Assembly: GCA_028023455.1 (NCBI GenBank)
Contig: JAQFVV010012497.1
Coordinates: 4,156,001 to 4,220,000, forward strand
Direction of reading: 5' to 3'
Source: Epiperipatus broadwayi
Lineage: Eukaryota; Onychophora; Udeonychophora; Euonychophora; Peripatidae
Length of the DNA: 64,000 nucleotides
Part shown: piece by piece, positions 56,060-64,000 of the stretch
Layout: each line of letters begins with the position of its first letter
Numbering within the stretch: position 1 is the stretch's first letter
Translations under genes and position numbers: made by a program
Notes under the pieces: generated by a model
What the model was told of the DNA's origin: nothing
Seen by the model: the letters and a program-made list of their open reading frames with translations, nothing else
Databases searched by the model: none

Positions 56060-58660
56060 AGCATTTTAAAAGTTCTATTCATTCAAATTAAAATGCTAGT
56101 TTTTATTTATTTATTTAATAATTTAAATAATAAATTGAAACTAATTTTTCCATTTTAAATGACATATTTATTACTTGCTGACTCCAAGTATAAAATCAAT
56201 TTAAAGTTTTACAAGTTTTATTCATTCAAAAGATTGCAAAAAATACTTTAAATCAATTTGACATTTGTAGTTATATATATATCATTTGATATTTCTACAA
56301 TAAGCTAAATGCATACCTCTTATGTATATATCAGATTTAGTATGTGTACATTATTATGTATGCATCTAATAAATCATTAAATCAAGCTTTTAATTAAAAT
56401 CCCCAAAAATCGTTTATTATTTAAACATATTAAGAATTGATTTTTTTTAAAAGCTATCATTTGAAACCAAAAAAATCTCTATATCATCCTATCGTACATT
56501 TTACTTAAACTATATTTATAAAACAAACACGAAAAAATCTCTATACTACTCTCTCATGCTTCTTAAGAAGTTTCTATGAAACAAATACACAAACATACAG
56601 AGACAAGCATTTAAAAAACTATTGTTATAATCCAATCTCTCTTAACATCAGTTTTGATATCAAACAAACACTTGAACAAAAAGCTATGTACCAGATAGTA
56701 TCGTACTACCATTGCATGACCACTCACATGCTTACTTATATGCTTTGAAAAGCAATTATTTTCATCACATAATAGAGCCATTTAATGGACTTTATTGATT
56801 ACTCAAATTGATAACCAATGGCCCTAAAGTAAGGTTAAAAACTCAAGACAAAACCATAGATTCTTATTTTCATATTTCTGCTGACATGTACAGTACATAT
56901 ATTAATAGTCATATTATTTTAGAAAAATTCAAACTTTATTTATACTTTTCCAAATAAATTCAACTGTTAGTAAATAACACCCATTATTATAGAATAAACA
57001 AACAATACATATACAGTATTTGATTATTCAGGACCAGTTTTTTCATGGGATCATAACATCAAATATATATATATATATTTCTCTTCTTCCTTTTAATATT
57101 TCTCTTTTATTACTATTGATTTTTACTTTCAATAATATTTATTTAGAAAAAATTTCTTTTTTATAATATGGTTAATCTTTTTCACACACTTTATGATGAT
57201 GTCTCACTTTTCAGCAACAGTCATTTTTTCTTCATACAGTTGAAATAATTGTCTTCTAATATAAAGATGTTGCAATATACTTTTAACATTTTTGTTTTCA
57301 TTTACAGCAAAAAATTATATAAACATTTTTTAAATAAAAATTTGCATCACCATTTATTGGGTTTTATGAAAACTAAAAATTGAATACTTATAAAAAACGA
57401 TAATTTAATATTATATATTACTCGCATACACACTGCAAGGTATTGTGTGAATAAATGGATTACATATATTTTATGTATCTTTATAATTTACGTATCTTTG
57501 AAAACATAACTAGATTAAGGGTTATTTGAAATATCTAAACAATGTTATTATAACATGTTAAATATTTAAATACATTGTTTCCAGAATAAGGTGGATTTGT
57601 TTAATAATGCTATGTCAATAAAGTATATATGTATATTTAAAGATAGATTCTTTTTTTATTTTGCTAATCTGTAATTATAATTAGATATAGAGAGATGATG
57701 GATTCGTCTTTACTAGTTTGTAAAATATCTTAAGAAATAATTATAAGTTAGCTCAGATGTGTCTTTTGATAGGAATCTTTACATACGTCAGTATGGGAAT
57801 AATTGAGTATGTTTGAATTAGATATTAGTATTTTAATCAAATATCCAAAAAACATGTATATAATGATAATTTCTTTAACATAACGTTTAATAAATGTATA
57901 TAGTTAATAATGATAACTCGTTAAGTTTTCTCTCTCCAGATGAACAGAAGGAATTTATGAAACTGATTCATCTTGGTATTTCACTTATTTTATTTTGTGC
58001 AAATTATAATAGCTAATTATAAATAATACATGAATCCTCAAAATTAATAAATTATCACCTATCAACATGAATCTTAGTTCAAATGTAAATAAAGATGTAT
58101 ATCATTTTTATTAAATCCAGTTTTCGCGTTATTTTTTTTTTGTTGATCACAATAATATACTCATGTCACATGACATGCTTATATGGATAAGGTAACATGT
58201 TTACCATTGAGACTGAAGACTATTTGATTGATTTAAATATGTTATGGAATTAATAAAATATCCCTTTGATTCCAGAATATATGTCTTAAGCCCATCCTCA
58301 TACATTCATATTTACGTATTTATATATAAATAATATATCGAGATATAAATAATTATTTCATTTTAATTTTCTTCATGCTTACCATAACATAAATTACCAC
58401 TGAATATAGGAGGTATGTTTAATAAATATTTCCTGTTCCTAGCTCCATGTACCATTATAATATATACAGAATATATGATCTAAAGATATCTTCACTGTAT
58501 GCATATATATATATATATATATATACATATCAGCATTACCTTCTAATAATCACTTGTAAATGAGTATGTGTATTCACTACTGACAAACAGAAGACAATTA
58601 CGAATCACAAGTCTGTTCAGGATACATCATATACTGGGTCTTATTTGATATCATGCAGTT
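56060..58660. other. AT-rich non-coding intron sequence
   Basis: No element is recognised beyond a short family-2 scrap near 56785-56830 and (AT)n runs (57065-57079, 58500-58527). Confidence 0.45.
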
Positions 58661-58664
58661 GTTT

Positions 58665-60545
58665 TTTTAAACTTTCACTGCAGAAAATTTTTTTAATAAA
58701 GACCTCTCCATCACTTCTTTTTGAAATAATCGTTTGAAATAAGCTTGATGATGTAAAAGATGCCTAATGTTTCCATAAAAATCATGCTCAAGTTCATCAT
58801 AAAATATTTTTTTAGAAGCTGGTTTATTATTCGCTTGCCTCACATACCCAATCCAAAAAAGAATGTGATTTAACAATAGTAAATTTAATATCACATCCAG
58901 AAAGCTAAAGAACATTGATTGATCACATGATTTCACCATCATATTTTCAGAATATTATGGAGCACCCTTGATCGAAATTTTTCCTGTGTCTTTATGTTGT
59001 ATTAATAGGAAATCCATGTTTCATTCCAAACAATAAATTTGGCAGAATAATAACTGAATATAAAATCTAATTTCATTATATATTGGGCTAATAGTTATTT
59101 TATTGTGATGAAATGCTCTATTTTTTGACTTGTTAAAAGTCGCAGCAGCATATTTGAGTTTGTATTGCCATTTATTAAGATATTTAAATTGACTTACATT
59201 CTTAAACTGATATGGTTTTTTTTTTCTGAAGAAAATAATTATTTATCCAATGTCTTCATAGATTATATTTCAAACATTAACACTCTGTAAGTCATTCTTT
59301 AAATCGACAAAAATAACACAATCGCCCAGAAGTCTGTAAATCTAGAAACGAAAAAAATTAAAGTTTTTAATTTTAATTAATCCAGATTAAAATCTTCACC
59401 ATCAAATCTATATATCATCTTGACACCTATTTCGTGAAATCATATACAATGTTTCAAAAAGAAAAACAGTCTTAAACAAGAGTTGGAGTTACCACATATT
59501 CTTTGCATAACACTAGTCTTCATTTCAAATGTTTTAGATTTTCTACCACCAGTAATTCTTCCTCTCATATCATAATGTAAAGACTATATAATATGAACAA
59601 ACTTTGATGGATAACTAATTTTTTTCAAACAGTGCTATAAATCTCTTCAATTAATTAAATCAAATGCCTCGACCAAATCAATACAAAAAAAAAATGCATA
59701 AGTAACAAATACACCTCCTGCTTATTACTATATAAATTTATTACAATAAACAATAACTCATCATACATTTAGTTATATCTGCATCCAACCATTTTCCTAT
59801 TACAGATATCAACTATCAATATATAGAAAAAAAGATATTTTCTTTCCACCCACCTGTTTAAAATAATAAATATATTGCAATTATTACATTATAATAATAG
59901 GAGTAAAATATTTAATGAACAAACCAAAATAATAAAATGATAAAGTTGAAAAACTTTCTAATTTACATTGATAGGGTAATATTAATTACTAATGATTTTA
60001 ATAACCTTTTATAAATACTCCCAATATAACTGCTAGATAGCCAAATTTAGTATAATAAACAGCAACTCAACATATATTAAAGTTCACTGGTCATGCCTAC
60101 CAGTATTAAAGAGAATGATTCCAAATGTATATAGTATACATACTCTCTTTACCAAACCAAAAATATATTACACAATAAAAAAACTAACAAACTCAAACAT
60201 TACTTTTCCTGCATTTGCTTGATAACAAAAACCTTGATTATAGGGCTTCATTTCTCTCCAAAAATCACAGTGAATCATCATCTATGGCTGAAAGCAATCT
60301 ATGCAATAAAATCCTTGAACATACTTTTTGATAGGGTATGATGATGATAATAAATGCATTCTTTTGTATCTCTTTACTTTTATAAACTAAAACAAAAAAA
60401 GCATTTTTAAGATAAAATAGCATAACCCCATAGGTCCATATTTTAAAACCTCCAAGAATCTCATCAACATTTGAAGCCTTTTCAATTATAAGATCACAAA
60501 GAATTTATTTTAACTTCATCAAACTGAATATCTCTGTCCAAATCT
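58665..60545 (-). pseudogene. Decayed LINE reverse transcriptase
   Basis: On the minus strand, from high to low coordinates: EKASNVDEIL (about 60470, the KAxGxDEIP block), KVCSRILLHRLLSAI (about 60310-60330, the GKI-x-ARVLLNRL block), IDLVEAFDLIN (about 59650-59690, the F-x-DL-x-KAFDTVNR block with the catalytic aspartate), TWISY and SRVLHNILKI (58940-59030, the GCETWTVY…RCLRKIL block), then LFWIGYV…KKIFYDELE (58770-58860, the LRWIGHV…LFYGEL tail). Domain order matches RT of endonuclease-type LINEs. Multiple stops and internal gaps show it is inactive. The 91-residue frame at 58667-58942 is its C-terminal remnant. Confidence 0.72.
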
Positions 60546-61079
60546 AAATGAATTGATAAAATAAATATATCAATAAAAAAAGTCACTTGATGCAATTCTA
60601 TGAGTAATTTAATCATACGAAAACATGTTTTTCTGATCGATATATTGATTTTAATACTTTAAAAAAAGATCTAAAGGGGCCATGGCCTGTAATTATTCTT
60701 AAGTATTTCTGAGTATCATTGATCGTATGCCTTTAAATTTAAATTCTACAATACAAAAAACACCATGTTTTGTTTAATCCAATCATTGATAATACAATGA
60801 AATGCAAGGAATCGGTTAAGATTGCTTTTTCATTAAATCCAAAAGCAAAATTATTTGATCCATAACATTCTTTGTAAAAAAATTTAATTCAATAACATAA
60901 CAGGCTCAAAAATCGAAATTGGTAACTTTAATATTGGAATTTACCATGAGGAATAATTCTCACTACAGAATGAACATAAAATTTCCTGCCATTAAGTTTG
61001 GAATAGGACCGGCTTTTTGATACAAATATCATTTTAATTTTCATTATTCTTGAATACTAAATTTAAAGTGATGCTGACT

Positions 61080-61165
61080 GCCTTTGAGAGAATAGTCTAA
61101 TTGATTAGAGCTTCACCTTATACTCATAAATCTAAAGGTCACTAGTTTGATTTCCATACTAGTAC
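61080..61165 (+). repeat. tRNA-like SINE head
   Basis: ctaattgattagagcttcac resembles a D-arm/A-box region, and ctagtttgatttccatact a B-box and T-arm. Decayed. No tRNA fold is complete. Confidence 0.4.
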
Positions 61166-62315
61166 CATCACTAGTCAGGCTAGCAACATCTGAAAAAGAG
61201 AGGAGAATAACATAACCCAAAACATTATGATATATATTAGCATATGTATTATTATTTACAGTTGAATGAACTTAGAAAAATATAAATAAGGTTTAAATTT
61301 TTATAAAAACATTCAATAATTAAACTAAATGATGAAAGTAGCCCAATGTATAATTACAAATTATATATACATATGGTAATTAATTATTTATATGATAATG
61401 TAATGTTTTTAACAGACATTATAGATGGCAAAATATTTTACTAATATATATTATATATTGCATATACAACCAAAAAAAAATATAAATAGGATCTTAATAT
61501 AGATGTTATCAATACATCTTAAATGACAGGCAATAAGAAACGTTAATGAATAAAAGAAATTTAACTATAATTTAAATCATAAAAAAAAAACAATTAATTT
61601 CAATTTTTAGAAACTAATAAAATGATATGGACATTGAGTTTTGTATCTTATAATTTTATAGATATTTTTACTATCCATTACACTAAAGGAAATGTATCCC
61701 CAGTTGGAAATATATTATTTTTAGGCATACATTTAGATGGAATAACTTGAAATAAATAATTATATAGCATTGTATACACATACAAAAGTTGTGTCATATA
61801 TCGTTATTGACGGAATCAATCACATTACACATTGTGCGATATTTGCGAGTGGTGACGAAATCTGTTTTCAAAAAAATGGGATATTATTCCAACTTCATCA
61901 CAAAGTTAGAGTTTAAATTGGAAAGAGTGGTAGCATTAAGTACTTATACTTTCTCTACATTTAATGCCAAAGATTTTTTGTAAAAAAAATTTAAAAGACA
62001 AAGTTTATACAAGAAAGCTATCAACTATTGCCGAATTATGACAAGCTATGGAAGCAGAATGTTCAGCAATATCAACAGATATCTTCCATAAGTTATAAAC
62101 TTCAATCTCTCAGTAAAGATAACATCTGGATGCAACAGAATAATTTAAATACCTGTGTTAACAAATATTGTAATCTGATTTTTTTTTTTTCATTACAAAA
62201 TGAAATCAAGGAAAATAAATATAGGAAGTTATTAAAAATCAAAGCATGCGATTTTTTTTTCCAGACATGCACATATACACAGCTATATTATTTTTCATAG
62301 GTTCAATGATTTTAC

Positions 62316-62432
62316 CTTAACATTAATAATTTCTAACAATAACAAAATTCCAATAACAATCAGCAGAGTTCCAAGACTAAAAAGTCCAACAGCTAATCCA
62401 ATAGCCTTGTAGGGAATCTTTGGAGCGGGTTT
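62316..62432 (-). CDS. TMEM230: TMEM230, penultimate coding exon
   Basis: This 117-nt exon encodes 39 residues, [18 protein letters not shown] followed by the rest of the first membrane segment ([21 protein letters not shown]). The [11 protein letters not shown] entry to membrane segment 1 is the conserved signature of TMEM230. Acceptor tttagtttCAG at 62433-62435 and donor AAG|GTAAAA at 62315/62316 on the minus strand give clean phase-0 boundaries. Preceding exons (the N-terminal cytosolic region, ending …GYIDLQF in relatives) are not seen up to 64000. Confidence 0.9.
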
Positions 62433-64000
62433 CTGAAACTAAAATATAATAATAATTAAAACAAATAATTAAATTACTATAAAATACATATATAAATACA
62501 TATGTGTGTGTGTAATTAGTTTTAAAATTATTACAGACAGAAAAGTAAATGCTTACCAGAACAAAGAAGTATTCGGGGTTTCTTTTTTTAAAAAAAAAAG
62601 ATTAGGACAATCCTGCTTGTTGAAAATAAAATCACAATACAAAACAAAACCAAAACAAACAGTAGAAAAACTGGATCAGAAATAACTATTTCAATAAGCA
62701 AGTGTGTTAAAATAACTAGGAGAAAAAGCTTCTAGCATAAAGTACTGTTCTATATTTACTATGACAAACAGGTTTTAAAGTGGTCAATATTTTGCTTTTG
62801 TCCTGTGATGTAATTAATTTATTTACTTAAAATAAACATTTCTTTCAAAATCATCTATATAAAATATGTACAAGCATATAGCTTATTTAGTTTCAAGAGT
62901 TAAATGAGTATGAAATTATCTTATCTCAAACATACTCCATCTGGGCGAAAAAAGCTCTGAAAAAGATTGTTGGACAATTGAAAATGTTAGGATATTTTTG
63001 GAACTTTGTATTATGCTAATAGAAAAGTGTGTCGGTAGTTTGTTTGTTTATAATATTATAACTTTCAACTAATATTATTTATATCCTCATAGTCGGTTTA
63101 GTTATTAACCTAATGGCTTAATATAGCAAATAGGTCAATAAACTAATCTGATGATATTCCTCAAATCATTGCTTAAAACTATTTGGGCATAGCTAATGTG
63201 GTTTGGAGGCAGATATCTTAATTATCCTTACCTAAGAACATACTCATATGCTAATATTAATATCTGCCCATTTACATTTAAATTCACATTAAACACTCAA
63301 TTTTAACATACAGTATATAATATATCTACAGAAATTATTATTCTGGCTATTATCATCAAATTTTATCTAACCAGTTATATATATTATCACTTAACGCACA
63401 AATGTCATCAAACCAGACACATAATTCAAACAACTGTAATGAATAGAAACAAAAACATTTTATCTCAAAGAGACACTCCTCTCAATTATTGATGTGACGC
63501 AAAGATTGTTTCTTTATCATACTGACTTCTTGGTCACATTCACAACTTCTTCCAAAGTGACATCTTTAAAAACATACACCACTTTAAATTTAGCAGAGCT
63601 CTACAAATATCATTTCCATGATTATATTCATTCTAATTCACACTCACTGCTTCTATTTAAGTTCTACAAGCCAAGTTTTTACCCAAGTGATTCAATTATT
63701 GTTCTTGCAATAGCCATAATATGTATATGATATCATTTCTGATAATATGATTAATGACATTATGTCTCTCAATGATTTAGGAAGGACAGATATTTTTTTA
63801 TAATGTAAGAGATTTTTTAACAGCCAACTTTTTCAGCAGAATATCGAAAGTAATAAATTAAAAGCAATACTAATACTATATATTGGGGGGAGGGGAAAGA
63901 AAACTCTAAACCCACTCTTGAGGCATTTTTTGTACATTTAAGTGTGCTCTCAGGCAAACATTACAAAAGTTTCTGTTCATCATTGAGTCTATATTATTAA
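62433..64000. other. TMEM230 upstream intron, AT-rich
   Basis: Contains a Penelope-type hammerhead-like relic (62952-62990: CTGAAAA, GATTGT-TGG-ACAATT hairpin, GAAAA), a (GT)n tract near 62505, and a G-run near 63883. No further exon is recognised. The frame at 63494-63730 is Ser/Thr/Tyr-rich low-complexity. Confidence 0.5.

Larger units (their letters stand above)
40798..62315 (-). other. TMEM230: TMEM230 intron of about 21.5 kb
   Basis: Bounded on the minus strand by a GT donor (AAG|GTAAAA at 62311-62316) and a CAG acceptor (40798-40800), phase 0. It is crowded with repeats: a dead mariner-like transposase, a Ty3/Gypsy-like LTR element on the opposite strand, LINE fragments in both orientations, foldbacks, a minisatellite and a tandem duplication. 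42480-46050 is otherwise AT-rich with no element recognised apart from the weak exon candidate at 44490. Confidence 0.85.

Noticed and set aside
61789-62300. Two short plus-strand frames as host exons
   Set aside because: Composition is low-complexity, splice signals are absent, and they lie antisense next to the TMEM230 exon without homology.

Overview
This is a window of animal (metazoan) nuclear DNA. It is strongly AT-rich by eye, with no operon structure, long non-coding stretches, GT-AG introns, and a dense mixture of decayed transposons and inverted repeats. The lineage cannot be fixed from the sequence. An invertebrate with large introns and an old, repeat-rich genome fits best. No intact prokaryotic, viral or organellar gene set is present.

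Only two host genes are secure, and both are partial. On the + strand, 6264-7366 is the 3'-terminal coding exon of an HSPA12A/B-type atypical Hsp70, about 366 residues from the DCGGGTVD phosphate motif to the stop. The N-terminal half is not recognisable upstream in the window. On the - strand, a TMEM230 gene contributes its last coding exon (40660-40797) and the exon before it (62316-62432). These join in phase 0 across an intron of about 21.5 kb, and the 5' exons lie beyond the right edge. Two weak first-exon candidates (2403-2470 and 44490-44576, + strand) are recorded with low confidence.

The rest is repeats. By region: 0.7-1.8 kb is a TIR element flanked by TA dinucleotides. 3.3-4.8 kb is a tandem array of ~465-480 bp monomers plus an inverted partial copy, each carrying a hammerhead-ribozyme-like core. 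4.8-5.4 kb is a foldback. 8.0-8.35 and 16.25-16.97 kb are head-to-head copies of the same ribozyme repeat. 10.36-12.36 kb is a 2-kb inverted repeat. 13.75-14.33, 17.40-18.05, 28.05-29.22 and 54.3-54.5 kb hold a second foldback family with its own hammerhead-like core. 31.0-36.6 kb has LINE fragments (AP-endonuclease remnant, then RT C-terminal region with a Cys/His motif) around a dead DUF4817-type Tc1/mariner transposase. Inside the giant TMEM230 intron are a dead mariner-like transposase (41.8-42.5 kb, -), a degenerate Ty3/Gypsy-like LTR element with both LTRs (46.72-50.58 kb, +), a LINE tail (52.3-52.6 kb, +), a MITE-like palindrome, a ~68-bp minisatellite, a perfect 130-bp tandem duplication, and a decayed LINE RT (58.7-60.5 kb, -). 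tRNA-derived SINE-like pieces are scattered throughout.

The most interesting signal is the recurrent hammerhead-like motif: CTGATGA, a stem-loop, GAAA, a very short stem III, and a complementary stem I. It sits in tandem monomers, the organisation expected of small circular-RNA retroelements (retrozymes, Sm-alpha-like SINEs) or Penelope-associated ribozymes. Most copies carry core lesions. The plus-strand copies at 8.2 and 16.8 kb and the truncated copy at 4.4 kb keep the core sequence.
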